From Thiomicrospira sp. ALE5 (GTDB lineage: Bacteria; Pseudomonadota; Gammaproteobacteria; Thiomicrospirales; Thiomicrospiraceae), in assembly GCF_900112445.1 (NCBI RefSeq), contig NZ_FOYY01000005.1:62001-126000 (forward strand): a DNA stretch of 64,000 nt. The letters are read 5' to 3'. Both the position numbers and the translations under genes were made by a program. Below the pieces are notes generated by a model. It saw only the letters and a list, made by a program, of their open reading frames with translations. It had not been told where the DNA came from and did not search any database. Positions 26,032 through 34,843 of the stretch are shown one piece after another (the first letter of the stretch is position 1; each line of letters begins with the position of its first letter).

Positions 26032-27311
26032 GTTAGGGCTTTAATAAGTACTTTAGATTGGCGTTGAAAGTTATATAGCTGTTGTTTTTGGAGTGGAAGA
26101 TCGTCCAAGGCCGCTAATACAAAGCCTTGTTCAATAAACCAATGATAGGTGTGCGTAGTAAGCAAGAATAGTTGTTTGATGTCCTGCTCCTTGGCCTTGT
26201 GAACAAGGTAGGTAATCAATTCTTCACCCAAGCCCTGGCCTTGATAGCTAGGGTCAATGGCGAGACAGGCGAGCTCGGCCTGTGCATTGGGGTGAGGATA
26301 AAGCGCGGCACAGCCTAAAATGTGGCTATCACGTTCAATAACAAAAAACTGGTTGATTTCAAGTTCAAGGCGCTCTCTGGAACGTTTTACGAGCATACCT
26401 TTCTGCTCCAAGGGCGAAATTAAATCAATAATCCCACTCACATCCTCGATACATGCTTGACGAATCTGGTGGTAGCGATCGGTGAAAACCAATGAGCCAA
26501 TACCGTCGCGGCTAAATAATTCAATTAACAAACTGGTGGGATCTGACTCATTAAGTAGGTGAATACGTTTAACTTCTTGTGCATTGTTCGCAAGGCATTG
26601 AATGAGATCGGCTTGGTCGGCATTTTGTGCGGGCCAATGAGTCAATTGATTAAGACTGAGCTGCTTGGGCAGGCCACTCATTTGATCGCTTGAAGTAAAC
26701 ACCATTAGTTTGTCTGCGTGGATTTTACTCGCAACCCAGCAGGCCTGCTCAAGGGTGTTGAGGTTAAACACTTCACCGGTCAGCGAGTAGGCTAAAGGCG
26801 TAAGTAGTGCAATTTGGTTTGAATCTAACACGGCTTGCAATGCGGTTTGATTAACCTTACGAATTAAACCGGTATGTTGGTAGTCAACGCCATCAATGAC
26901 ACCTCTTGGTTTGGCAATGACCCAGTTACCTGAGCAGAGGGTCAGTGGGAATGGATGATGGGTCTGTTGGCGACTAAAGGCCGCTTCTAACATACTGCGC
27001 ACTTCACCAATGGTGCGTTGTAAAACAGGGAGCATGTCAGGTGAGGTAATGCGAATTTGATGATGGGTTGACCATTCAATGCCAGCCTGTTCAAGTGCCT
27101 GATTAATTTGTAGGGTGGCGCCCATTACGATAATAAGACGTAAGCCCAGTGCATTAAGGTGCGAAATATCTTCAGCAAATTCCTGTAATTGCTCGCGATG
27201 CTCTAGCAATTCGCCGGGCAAATATACCACGCACACTTTACCGCGATGTTGAGCAACATAGTCGGAGGCTTGGCGAAGGTTGTTGAGAAAATCAAGTTCA
27301 GATTGTTTCAT
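26028..27311 (-). CDS. argA: N-acetylglutamate synthase ArgA
   Basis: 427 residues: an N-terminal amino-acid-kinase fold for arginine feedback binding (GKVCVVYLPGELLEHREQLQEF and LIIVMGATLQIN), then a C-terminal GNAT domain from about residue 285 with LACLAIDPSYQGQGLGEELITYLVHKAKE for acetyl-CoA. It starts arginine synthesis from glutamate. It is divergent from ilvD, and the 118-bp region between them carries an 18-bp perfect palindrome. An argJ gene is also present, giving a second route to acetylglutamate. One CAGGCCTG copy lies at 26740-26747. Confidence 0.93.
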   Translation of the reverse strand: MKQSELDFLNNLRQASDYVAQHRGKVCVVYLPGELLEHREQLQEFAEDISHLNALGLRLIIVMGATLQINQALEQAGIEWSTHHQIRITSPDMLPVLQRTIGEVRSMLEAAFSRQQTHHPFPLTLCSGNWVIAKPRGVIDGVDYQHTGLIRKVNQTALQAVLDSNQIALLTPLAYSLTGEVFNLNTLEQACWVASKIHADKLMVFTSSDQMSGLPKQLSLNQLTHWPAQNADQADLIQCLANNAQEVKRIHLLNESDPTSLLIELFSRDGIGSLVFTDRYHQIRQACIEDVSGIIDLISPLEQKGMLVKRSRERLELEINQFFVIERDSHILGCAALYPHPNAQAELACLAIDPSYQGQGLGEELITYLVHKAKEQDIKQLFLLTTHTYHWFIEQGFVLAALDDLPLQKQQLYNFQRQSKVLIKALT

Positions 27312-27335
27312 GAGGTTTCGTAATTATGAGAAAAT

Positions 27336-27353
27336 GTTAAAAATATTTTTAAC
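27336..27353. promoter_or_regulatory. 18-bp perfect AT-rich palindrome between argA and ilvD
   Basis: GTTAAAAATATTTTTAAC is its own reverse complement and sits 25 bp before argA and 76 bp before ilvD. Its symmetry and divergent position suggest an operator. It does not fit the ArgR box I know. Confidence 0.35.
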
Positions 27354-27429
27354 AACTACAGACTTTTTTAAGTATAGCAAAGCAATAACTAAAAGTTTGA
27401 TTATCTAAGCGTTTGTTTAAGGAGAAACT

Positions 27430-29334
27430 ATGCCAGCATATCGTTCAAGAACCAGTACTCACGGCCGCAACATGGCCGGCGCGCGTGCGTTATGGCGTGC
27501 TACCGGGATGAATACAGAAGATTTTGGTAAACCGATTATTGCGATTGCTAACTCATTTACCCAATTTGTGCCGGGCCATGTGCATCTAAAAGATCTAGGT
27601 CAGCTTGTGGCAGGTGTTATTGAACAGTCGGGTGGCGTGGCAAAAGAGTTTAATACGATTGCAGTCGATGATGGGATTGCTATGGGTCACGACGGTATGT
27701 TGTACTCATTACCATCTCGTGAGGTGATAGCCGATTCAGTGGAATACATGGTTAATGCGCATTGTGCAGATGCGTTAATTTGTATTTCTAACTGTGACAA
27801 AATCACCCCCGGTATGTTGATGGCCGCAATGCGATTAAATATTCCAACGATATTTGTTTCTGGTGGACCTATGGAGTCGGGTAAAACGGTGATAGGTGGT
27901 CAAACAATTAAGCTAGATCTAGTTGATGCGATGGTGATGGCCGCTGATGATAAGGTTACCGATGACGAAGTAGAATCTGTTGAGGTTTCGGCTTGTCCGA
28001 CCTGTGGTTCTTGCTCGGGCATGTTTACCGCTAATTCGATGAACTGTCTTGCTGAAGCCTTGGGTATGGCTTTACCTGGTAATGGGTCAGTACTGGCCAC
28101 CCACGCTGATCGTAAGCATTTGTTTGAAGAAGCAGGTCGCCGTATTGTCGAAATCGCTAAAGAGTATTATGAGCAAGATAATGACAAGGTGTTGCCACGC
28201 TCTATTGCTACCTTTAGTGCATTTCAGAATGCCGTAGCATTAGATGTGGCAATGGGTGGGTCAACTAATACGGTGTTACACTTATTAGCTGTTGCACATG
28301 AGGCAGGCGTTGAATTTACGATGGCCGACATTGATGCGATGTCACGTAAAGTCCCTTGTTTATCGAAAGTTGCCCCTAATTCAAAAATTTATCATATGGA
28401 AGATGTGCACCGAGCGGGCGGTATTATGCGCTTGTTAGGTGAACTAGACCGTGGTGGGCTGCTAGATCCTGATACCTATACTGTGCATGCGTCCACACTG
28501 GGTGCGGCACTTGAACTATGGGATATCCGCCGTAATCCATCGGAAGCTGTGCAGAAGTTTTACATGGCGGCACCGGGTAATGTTAGAACCACGCAGGCCT
28601 TTAGCCAGGAAAAGCGTTGGAAAACACTGGATACAGATTATGAAAATGGCTGTATTCGATCAGTTGAGCATGCCTATACGCAGGACGGTGGTTTAGCAGT
28701 ATTGTTTGGTAATATTGCTCAAGATGGCTGTATTGTTAAAACGGCTGGCATAGACGAAAGTATGCTTGAAGTCGAACAGCTTGAATATACCACCAGTGTG
28801 CCAACCTCGACTATCCGTGTGTTCAGTGGTCCAGCGCGAATCTATGAAAGTCAAGATGCAGCCGTCGCGGCTATTTTGGGTGATGAAATTCAGAAAGGCG
28901 ATGTGGTGTTGATTCGTTATGAGGGCCCAAAAGGTGGACCAGGTATGCAAGAAATGCTTTATCCCACCAGTTATCTTAAATCAAAAGGCTTAGGCAAATA
29001 CTGCGCCTTGTTGACAGATGGGCGTTTTTCAGGTGGTACATCGGGGTTATCAATTGGCCACGCTTCACCAGAAGCCGCTGAGGGTGGCAATATTGGCTTG
29101 GTTGAAGAGGGTGATATTATTGAAATTGATATACCAAACCGGTCAATTAACGTTAAAGTGAGTGACTATGAACTGTCACAACGACGTCAAAAAATGTTGG
29201 CGAAAGGTGATAAGGCATGGAAGCCAGAGCACCTAAGAGAGCGTCGTGTTTCAGCGGCATTGCGTGCCTATGCTGCGATGACTACAAGTGCTGCATTTGG
29301 TGCGGTTCGTCGTGTTGAGCAAATCGAAAAATAG
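27430..29334 (+). CDS. ilvD: dihydroxy-acid dehydratase IlvD
   Basis: 634 residues. The Fe-S cysteines lie in [12 protein letters not shown] and [30 protein letters not shown], and the C-terminal part has [26 protein letters not shown]. It dehydrates dihydroxyisovalerate and dihydroxymethylvalerate in valine and isoleucine synthesis and depends on an Fe-S cluster. AAGGAGAAAC is the ribosome-binding site. It is separate from ilvBHC at 59.7 kb. The gene after it starts 10 bp beyond the stop. Confidence 0.97.
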   Translation: MPAYRSRTSTHGRNMAGARALWRATGMNTEDFGKPIIAIANSFTQFVPGHVHLKDLGQLVAGVIEQSGGVAKEFNTIAVDDGIAMGHDGMLYSLPSREVIADSVEYMVNAHCADALICISNCDKITPGMLMAAMRLNIPTIFVSGGPMESGKTVIGGQTIKLDLVDAMVMAADDKVTDDEVESVEVSACPTCGSCSGMFTANSMNCLAEALGMALPGNGSVLATHADRKHLFEEAGRRIVEIAKEYYEQDNDKVLPRSIATFSAFQNAVALDVAMGGSTNTVLHLLAVAHEAGVEFTMADIDAMSRKVPCLSKVAPNSKIYHMEDVHRAGGIMRLLGELDRGGLLDPDTYTVHASTLGAALELWDIRRNPSEAVQKFYMAAPGNVRTTQAFSQEKRWKTLDTDYENGCIRSVEHAYTQDGGLAVLFGNIAQDGCIVKTAGIDESMLEVEQLEYTTSVPTSTIRVFSGPARIYESQDAAVAAILGDEIQKGDVVLIRYEGPKGGPGMQEMLYPTSYLKSKGLGKYCALLTDGRFSGGTSGLSIGHASPEAAEGGNIGLVEEGDIIEIDIPNRSINVKVSDYELSQRRQKMLAKGDKAWKPEHLRERRVSAALRAYAAMTTSAAFGAVRRVEQIEK

Positions 29335-29344
29335 GAGTGACGTT

Positions 29345-29743
29345 ATGTTTGTAGATCGACTTAATCCTACTCAGCAACAAGCGTTACTGGATTTGGCTGT
29401 TGTTTTGGCTGGGGTCGACAATGACGTATCTGAGGAGGAGCTTCAGTATCTGAACAATCTAAGTCAAACCTACGGCCTTAAATTAGATTTAGAGAATAGT
29501 CGTGCTAACTCACTAGATGATGTGATTGCGGTAATTGATACTAAGCAGTCAAAGGTAATCGTGCTTCAGGAATTAATTAAGCTATCTTATAAAGATGGTC
29601 ATTTTGGTCCGGAAGAGCAGCAGAAAGTGTTTCAGATTGCACAAAAGCTGGGTTTAAATGATCCAGAGTTGCTATTGGCAATTGAAAAGTGGGTTAGACA
29701 GGGTTTTGATTGGTTGCATGAAGGTGAGCAAATGCTCAATTAG
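29345..29743 (+). CDS. TerB-like helical protein
   Basis: 133 residues, all-helical by pattern: MFVDRLNPTQQQALLDLAVVLAGVDNDVSEEELQYLNNLSQTYGL then VIVLQELIKLSYKDGHFGPEEQQKVFQIAQKLGL. The acidic D-N-D and D-G-H-F-G loops look like the paired metal sites of TerB/DUF533-type proteins. The frame is open further upstream into ilvD, but ATG 29345 starts the family-like sequence. The gene probably reads from the ilvD transcript. The function is not known. A bidirectional terminator follows. Confidence 0.7.
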   Translation: MFVDRLNPTQQQALLDLAVVLAGVDNDVSEEELQYLNNLSQTYGLKLDLENSRANSLDDVIAVIDTKQSKVIVLQELIKLSYKDGHFGPEEQQKVFQIAQKLGLNDPELLLAIEKWVRQGFDWLHEGEQMLN

Positions 29744-29771
29744 ATTAATTATAGAGTGGAGTGATGATAAA

Positions 29772-29795
29772 AACCCGGAAATTCCGGGTTTTTTA
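29772..29795. terminator. bidirectional terminator between the TerB-like gene and soxA
   Basis: AACCCGGAA (29772-29780), one base, then TTCCGGGTT (29782-29790) with a T run on the plus side and a run of T on the minus side. It serves the two convergent genes. Confidence 0.85.
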
Positions 29796-29808
29796 TTGTG
29801 CCAACAAA

Positions 29809-30672
29809 TTACTGACGATAGCTTGGTGCGTTAATTTCTAGCCCATTAGAAATATAAGCATGCCAGAATTCAAGGTTACGATACTCTTCGCCTTGAACTT
29901 CATAGGCAGTGTGGCGCATGTTTTTGTGACAACCCTCATAGCGACGGTGTAAGGTACCTAATCCATCACCTGATGCACGTGCCCATTTACCACGCCAAAC
30001 AGGGAAGTGAGAAACATGACCAAGTACAGGTGAAAGAATATCTGAGCGTGCTTGACGCGATGCGTTATATACGTGACAGCTCGCACAAGCAAGACCAAGC
30101 TGACCACGAGGTTCAGCGAACTCACGTTCACCTGCGGCAAAGGCTGCGGCAGCACCGGGTGAATCGATTACGACATTAATCTTTTGACCACGTGCTTCAT
30201 AACCTAGAAATGCACCGACATGGGCAATATCACCACGTTTCCAAGCAAAAGGTTTTAAACCCGCCTCGGTACGGCAGCGGTTAATATCACCTTCAAGCGT
30301 AACAACTTGTTGTGTCTGCTCATTGAAGTAGGGGTAACTTGGACGAATGTGTGCAACACCTCTGTCTGAACCAACCATACAGCCCATGTAAGCATTTAAA
30401 TCACGATTAAATAGTTCTTCACCGCGTTCTACGAATTCTTCATACTGAGGAAATTCTTCTTCAGCCTGCCATTGCATTCTACGGTCTTCATCATACCCGT
30501 AGATACCATTTATGTAATCTGCAAAAGGTCTGTTCGGGTGCTTATTTTGGAAGTAATTAATTAAGTCAGTGCGACTTTGTTCAGCTACAGCATTATGCTC
30601 AACTGCGATAGCTTGACTTCCAAATGAGGTGGCTATGGCAATGGCTATAGCACTTGAAAGTGTCTTCTTCAT
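29809..30672 (-). CDS. soxA: sulfur-oxidation c-type cytochrome SoxA
   Basis: 287 residues with a signal peptide (MKKTLSSAIAIAIATSFG). A single heme motif CASCH (C196-H200) and a paired C98 and C133 in place of a second heme make it a monoheme SoxA. The active-site/heme-ligand cysteine is C248 in RYEGCHKNMR, followed by the conserved GEEYRNLEFWHAYISNG. With SoxX it attaches thiosulfate to SoxYZ in the periplasm. It is the last gene of soxXYZA and lies behind a strong hairpin after soxZ, which may lower its expression. Confidence 0.95.
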   Translation of the reverse strand: MKKTLSSAIAIAIATSFGSQAIAVEHNAVAEQSRTDLINYFQNKHPNRPFADYINGIYGYDEDRRMQWQAEEEFPQYEEFVERGEELFNRDLNAYMGCMVGSDRGVAHIRPSYPYFNEQTQQVVTLEGDINRCRTEAGLKPFAWKRGDIAHVGAFLGYEARGQKINVVIDSPGAAAAFAAGEREFAEPRGQLGLACASCHVYNASRQARSDILSPVLGHVSHFPVWRGKWARASGDGLGTLHRRYEGCHKNMRHTAYEVQGEEYRNLEFWHAYISNGLEINAPSYRQ

Positions 30673-30730
30673 TTTGAATCCTCCACAAAAGAGCTTTAAT
30701 TGTTTTTATGGTTTTTATTATTTTAAGCTT

Positions 30731-30752
30731 AAAAAGCGGGGCAAGCCCCGCT
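30731..30752 (-). terminator. internal terminator/attenuator between soxZ and soxA
   Basis: On the minus strand AGCGGGGC, TT and GCCCCGCT form an 8-bp GC stem (30752-30735), followed by TTTTTAAG. It lies 12 bp after the soxZ stop and 60 bp before soxA. Confidence 0.75.
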
Positions 30753-30763
30753 GTAGTCGCTTA

Positions 30764-31075
30764 TTAACGTAGGGTAAAGGTGTCAGAACCTTTATCGCCA
30801 GTGTTATCAACAACGTTGATTGTCACTTCATCACCTGAATTAGCAGCAACGTTAACGTGCATGTAAGGGTTAGTAGAGACGTTAGCTGACCACTGTGCAT
30901 CTACAACGCGATTACCATTTACAGATACATCAACATTTTGAATTAATTTCATTGGAAATGGCTTACCTGTTGATTGGTCCATACGAGCACCAGATTCCAT
31001 CGGATGACGAATTAAAGATTTAATTTCAGCAACGCCACCACGTACTTGTCCACGAGTTCTGATATTGATAGACAT
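30764..31075 (-). CDS. soxZ: thiosulfate-carrier subunit SoxZ
   Basis: 103 residues of the SoxZ immunoglobulin-like family: IRTRGQVRGGVAEIKSLIRHPMESGAR, then VDAQWSANVSTNPYMHVNV and TINVVDNTGDKGSDTF at the end. There is no signal peptide; it is normally exported as a partner of SoxY. It forms SoxYZ, the carrier on which sulfur intermediates travel. It follows soxY by 58 bp and ends just before the internal hairpin. Confidence 0.94.
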   Translation of the reverse strand: MSINIRTRGQVRGGVAEIKSLIRHPMESGARMDQSTGKPFPMKLIQNVDVSVNGNRVVDAQWSANVSTNPYMHVNVAANSGDEVTINVVDNTGDKGSDTFTLR

Positions 31076-31133
31076 CGATTATTCCTTTTCTTTAAATTTT
31101 GTTAAAGTTTTAATTAGTTCAAAAGTGCAGGGA

Positions 31134-31601
31134 TTAACCGCCACAACCACCAATGGTTACACGAACTTCTTGTTCTGCTTTCAATAAGTTATCGCCAACT
31201 TTAGCAATGCCCATTACAGTTTGGGTACTACCCATACGGATACGAGTTGAAACAAAGCCTTGTGCCGCACCATGGAACTTGTATTCACATACTAGTGGGT
31301 TTGGGTTGTCAGTAGCAATGATTACGATTGACTCAACACCATCAATACCAGAAGCATCTACTGTGATAGGTGTTACCGCACCGTTTTCAGCAATAGCAGG
31401 AGCAGTTAGTTTTACATCATCAGATGATGCAGCATTAGCGCTACCAAACACACCATTAAGAGCTGCGTCAACAGTACTTGCTTCAAAAGCTTGCTTATTC
31501 CAGCTAGCTAATACTTTGCTAGGGGTTAGTAGGCCAGCACTTACTGCAACAGAAGCAGCACCAGTAGCTAATGTAGCTTTCAAAAATGATCTACGTTTCA
31601 T
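31134..31601 (-). CDS. soxY: thiosulfate-carrier subunit SoxY
   Basis: 155 residues. The N-terminus is a twin-arginine signal (MKRRSFLKATLATGAASVAV) and the C-terminus is VTIGGCGG, whose cysteine (153) binds the sulfur substrate on a flexible arm. The core IVIIATDNPNPLVCEYKF and GAAQGFVSTRIRMG is typical of SoxY. With SoxZ it carries sulfur between SoxAX, SoxB and other Sox enzymes in the periplasm. The Tat signal implies export of the folded SoxYZ pair. Confidence 0.96.
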   Translation of the reverse strand: MKRRSFLKATLATGAASVAVSAGLLTPSKVLASWNKQAFEASTVDAALNGVFGSANAASSDDVKLTAPAIAENGAVTPITVDASGIDGVESIVIIATDNPNPLVCEYKFHGAAQGFVSTRIRMGSTQTVMGIAKVGDNLLKAEQEVRVTIGGCGG

Positions 31602-31631
31602 AATTATTTTAACTCCTAAGTTAGATAAATA

Positions 31632-32015
31632 TTATAGTGTGTATAGGTAGTCTACAATGAGGTTAATTTCCTCATCGCTCAATATACCATGACGACCGAA
31701 TAATGGCATCATGCTGTATTTAACTTCAGTTTCTTCTACGCCCCACAGCTTGTCAAAAAGTTTTTGACGATCTGGGTAGCGCAATTGCATCGCAATTAAC
31801 GCAGGCCCGATATTACCAGGAGAAGTTCCTTCTGGCATCATGTGGCAGGCAAGACAGTTGCCTTGAGCACGATTCCAAGCAAGTTCTTTACCTTGGGCAA
31901 TGCGCTGTTGCATTTCTTCTTCCGAAATTTCACCAGCAGTCACAGCCATTGGGGTTGCTAACATTGCTGATACAGCGAGGGTGCCTAATACACTCTTTAA
32001 TCTAGATTGACTCAT
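31632..32015 (-). CDS. soxX: sulfur-oxidation c-type cytochrome SoxX
   Basis: 127 residues with a signal peptide (to about residue 28, AVTAGE). The heme motif is CLACH (C54-H58), followed by MPEGTSPGNIGPAL; the axial methionine is probably M102 or M103 in SMMPLFGRHGILSDEEINLIVDYLYTL. It partners SoxA as electron acceptor. It is the first gene of soxXYZA, with GGAGGAGAG directly before the start. The 5' untranslated region can form a CCCCA/TGGGG stem (32064-32069 with 32043-32048). Confidence 0.95.
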   Translation of the reverse strand: MSQSRLKSVLGTLAVSAMLATPMAVTAGEISEEEMQQRIAQGKELAWNRAQGNCLACHMMPEGTSPGNIGPALIAMQLRYPDRQKLFDKLWGVEETEVKYSMMPLFGRHGILSDEEINLIVDYLYTL

Positions 32016-32105
32016 TCTCTCCTCCTAAAGTGCCTCTATAAGACCCCAGGTTTTTGTGTATTTTGGGGTTCATTGTCTGAGCTGGATATTGAACTTCGCT
32101 CTTGT

Positions 32106-32134
32106 TGTATAAGCTTACGGAGTTAAAGGGCAAA
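32106..32134 (-). promoter_or_regulatory. candidate sox operon promoter
   Basis: On the minus strand TTTGCC (32134-32129), a 17-bp spacer and TATACA (32111-32106) precede soxX by about 90 bp. The rest of the 220-bp gap (32016-32235) has no gene; only a short inverted repeat is seen near 32043-32069. Confidence 0.4.
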
Positions 32135-32235
32135 AGCAAGTGTTTTTGGTGCCTTTGGCTATAGTTTTATTTAATAGCTAAAAAGATTATTTCTATGTGT
32201 TTGGCTGTTGGTTCGGTATGAACTTGTTGTAGCAA

Positions 32236-33606
32236 TTAGTTATTTTCTTGTAATAAGTTGTTGATTTTTTTTAATAAAGTAGGCGTTTCGCTGGCATGTT
32301 TTCTTGCTTCCTTTAATAGGTGTTTAAACTGTCGAATGTTGCCTATTTCGTTGGCTCTTAAAGCTTGAAAATATAGTGCATTCGCAATGTCGTTTTTTTG
32401 CAAATAAAGCTCGCTAATCTGTTGATAGAGTTCAATTTTCGTGGGTGTGATTGTCGCTTGGTGCTTGAGAATTGCTATAGCTGAACCTATATCATTGCGG
32501 TGTTGATACTGGTGGGCGATCTGGTGTGCTAGTGCATTATCTTGTGGGTATAGATCCTTTAGTTGCAACAGGTTTGAGACGCTGTTTGAAGACCTGTCTT
32601 TAATATCGGCTAGTGCTATTTCAAGTAGTCTGTTGCCGGGTTGATTTTTGGTTGCCTGAATTAGGCAAGATTTAATTTCAGCGGCATTGTCTGGTGTGTT
32701 CGTGAGATTTAAGTAGTTTTTATAGCAATGAAAGGCTTCATGTTCTTTTTCATTTAATTGCTCGAGGGGGATACGTTGATCTGTTAGCCTAGCTTGGATA
32801 AGTTTTAGGTCTAGATATCTTTCTTGGGTTGTCTTCTGTTGTTCTGCTCTTGCTAGCGCAAGTGCAGTTCTTCTTTCAGTCACTGGATGCGTTAGCAGGA
32901 CTTCGGGTGGTCTACTTGAATGATTATGCTGTTGGTGTAGTTGGTCAAAGAATTGTGCCATGGCTCTGGGGTTGTAACCAGCTTGAGCCAAGAGCTTAAT
33001 GCCAACGCTGTCAGCTTCATGTTCGTGGATTCTGGAGAATCTAAGTTGGTTTTGAATTGCTAAACTGTTTCCCCCAATAAAGGTGGCAATTCCCGCTGAG
33101 GGATCTAGGGTGCCAATCAAAATTGCAGCTAGCAAAGAGGCGAAGCTGGTAATGTTACCCTGCTCAAATTGTTCAAAACGGCGTGACAAATGCTCTTGAG
33201 TAATATGTGCTATTTCATGTGCGATAACTGAGGCTAAGGCATCTTCGCTTGTTGCAGCCAAAATAAGCCCGCGGTTTATGCCGATAATGCCATCAGGCCC
33301 AGCAAAGGCATTAATCTCAGGCCTGTCGATTATAAAGAAATGATATTGACGCCCGTCTGCGAGGTGGCTGGTTAATCGACTACCTATTTGACGAACATAT
33401 TCAACAACGAATGGATCGTCAATCATAGTAAAGTCAGTGTGAAGTGCCGTCATAAATGCACGACCAAGCTCTGACTCCATACTTTTATCATACAGCACTA
33501 GGCCTGGAGAACCCAAATCTGGTAAGTTGTATTGAGTAGCTGAAGTTGAACTAGCAGTAATCAGCCAAAAAATCATTAAAAGACCAAGTTGACGAAGTTT
33601 TTGCAT
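32236..33606 (-). CDS. bepA: M48 family metalloprotease, BepA-like
   Basis: 456 residues. A signal peptide (LLMIFWLITASSTSATQ) precedes a zinc-protease domain with SVIAHEIAHITQEHLSRRFEQ (HExxH) and the second-shell HEHEADSVGIKLLAQAGYNPRAMAQFF. TPR-like helices fill the C-terminal third from residue 310. BepA is a periplasmic chaperone-protease for outer-membrane LptD and BAM assembly. It is divergent from the TusA-like gene 61 bp away. One CAGGCCTG copy lies at 33318-33325. Confidence 0.9.
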   Translation of the reverse strand: MQKLRQLGLLMIFWLITASSTSATQYNLPDLGSPGLVLYDKSMESELGRAFMTALHTDFTMIDDPFVVEYVRQIGSRLTSHLADGRQYHFFIIDRPEINAFAGPDGIIGINRGLILAATSEDALASVIAHEIAHITQEHLSRRFEQFEQGNITSFASLLAAILIGTLDPSAGIATFIGGNSLAIQNQLRFSRIHEHEADSVGIKLLAQAGYNPRAMAQFFDQLHQQHNHSSRPPEVLLTHPVTERRTALALARAEQQKTTQERYLDLKLIQARLTDQRIPLEQLNEKEHEAFHCYKNYLNLTNTPDNAAEIKSCLIQATKNQPGNRLLEIALADIKDRSSNSVSNLLQLKDLYPQDNALAHQIAHQYQHRNDIGSAIAILKHQATITPTKIELYQQISELYLQKNDIANALYFQALRANEIGNIRQFKHLLKEARKHASETPTLLKKINNLLQENN

Positions 33607-33667
33607 AGCTGCTCATTTAAAAATTTTATCTATCCGTTATTATAGAGTCATAATTGAGGATGCTTAC

Positions 33668-33892
33668 ATGCAAAAAGTGAATTTAATCGGACTAAAGTGT
33701 CCCTTGCCATTAATTAAATTTAAGAAAGCCCTAGTCGAATACGCTGATGAAGTGGAGTTTCATGTTTCGGTTGATGATCCAGGTGCATTAAAGGATTTTC
33801 CTGTTTTTTGTAACAAGCTTGGGCTTGATTTTGATTTGCTTGCTGAGCAGCCTTTAATGGAATTTAGAATTAGTCGGCACAGGGCTACTTAA
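33668..33892 (+). CDS. TusA/SirA-family sulfurtransferase-like protein
   Basis: 74 residues. It has the family CPxP motif (C11 in LIGLKCPLPLIKFKKAL) and the later FHVSVDDPGALKDFPVFCNKLG strand-helix. TusA proteins relay persulfide sulfur for tRNA thiolation, or for cytoplasmic sulfur oxidation in sulfur oxidisers. Neither partner gene is adjacent, so the pathway is open. It lies just upstream of galU, 40 bp apart. YedF-like proteins are the alternative. Confidence 0.8.
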   Translation: MQKVNLIGLKCPLPLIKFKKALVEYADEVEFHVSVDDPGALKDFPVFCNKLGLDFDLLAEQPLMEFRISRHRAT

Positions 33893-33932
33893 TTAGATAA
33901 ATTTGATGAATGAAAAATTGGAATAAATAGCT

Positions 33933-34817
33933 ATGTATAAAAAACTTACTAAGGCCATCATCCCTGTTGCAGGTTTGGGCACGCGCTTTTTGCCAGCAAC
34001 TAAGGCCATACCCAAAGAAATGCTTACCGTGGTGGATAAGCCACTCATTCAATATATTGTGCATGAAGCTGCAGAGGCAGGCATTACTGATATTATTTTG
34101 GTAACGCATTCGAGCAAAAATGCCATAGAAAATCACTTTGATACCCACTATGAGCTAGAGGCAAAGTTACTCGAGTCTGCTAAACACGACCGCATTGAAG
34201 CCATTAATAAAATTACGCCAAAAGGTATTAATATTATTAGTGTTAGACAGCCAGAGGCATTGGGTTTGGGGCATGCTATTTTGTGTGCAAGTCATATTAT
34301 TGCACAAGACGAACCCTTTGCCGTGCTTCTGCCTGATGTACTCATGTATCATCCAAAGAAAGGATGTTTAGCGCAGATGGCACAAAGTTATGCGCGGGTG
34401 CACACTAGCGTGATTGCCCTTGAGCAAGTACCGGATGATCAGGTTCACAAGTATGGTATTGCCGGCGTTCAAGACCCCGATTTGCGGATTAATCAGTTAG
34501 TTGAGAAACCAAAGCTCGGTGAAGCGCCCTCTAACCTATCAGTAGTTGGGCGTTATATTTTTACGCCACGACTTATGCAGTTGCTAAAGACAACGCAGCC
34601 TGGTGTGGGTGGGGAAATTCAATTAACTGATGCCATGGCACATTTGCTTAATGAAGAAGTCATGTTTGGTTATGAGTTCAAAGGGGGGAAAAGTTATGAT
34701 TGTGGTGATAAGCAAGGGTTTTTGCAGGCTAATGTGGAGTATGCATTGCGTGATACATTGTTAGGGCAATCGTTTAAGTCTTATCTTGAGCAGTTGGATC
34801 TAGCAGCATTTAAGTAA
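33933..34817 (+). CDS. galU: UTP--glucose-1-phosphate uridylyltransferase
   Basis: 294 residues, the usual GalU length. It has the nucleotide-binding VAGLGTRFLPATKAIPKEMLTVVDKPLIQYIV, QPEALGLGHAILCA and FAVLLPDVL, and the sugar-site VVGRYIFTPRLMQLLK. It makes UDP-glucose for surface polysaccharides. It starts a galU-pgi-ugd-like set of sugar genes; the GGAAT ribosome-binding site is seven bases before ATG. Confidence 0.95.
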   Translation: MYKKLTKAIIPVAGLGTRFLPATKAIPKEMLTVVDKPLIQYIVHEAAEAGITDIILVTHSSKNAIENHFDTHYELEAKLLESAKHDRIEAINKITPKGINIISVRQPEALGLGHAILCASHIIAQDEPFAVLLPDVLMYHPKKGCLAQMAQSYARVHTSVIALEQVPDDQVHKYGIAGVQDPDLRINQLVEKPKLGEAPSNLSVVGRYIFTPRLMQLLKTTQPGVGGEIQLTDAMAHLLNEEVMFGYEFKGGKSYDCGDKQGFLQANVEYALRDTLLGQSFKSYLEQLDLAAFK

Positions 34818-34843
34818 TATTAATATTTACCAAAGGGTGAAAT

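Noticed and set aside
31153-31650. 165-residue frame on the plus strand opposite soxY
   Set aside because: It is antisense to a certain gene, has no family pattern and comes from the codon bias of soxY. The same applies to other long antisense frames, such as those opposite znuC, argJ, ftsA and the large oxidoreductase.
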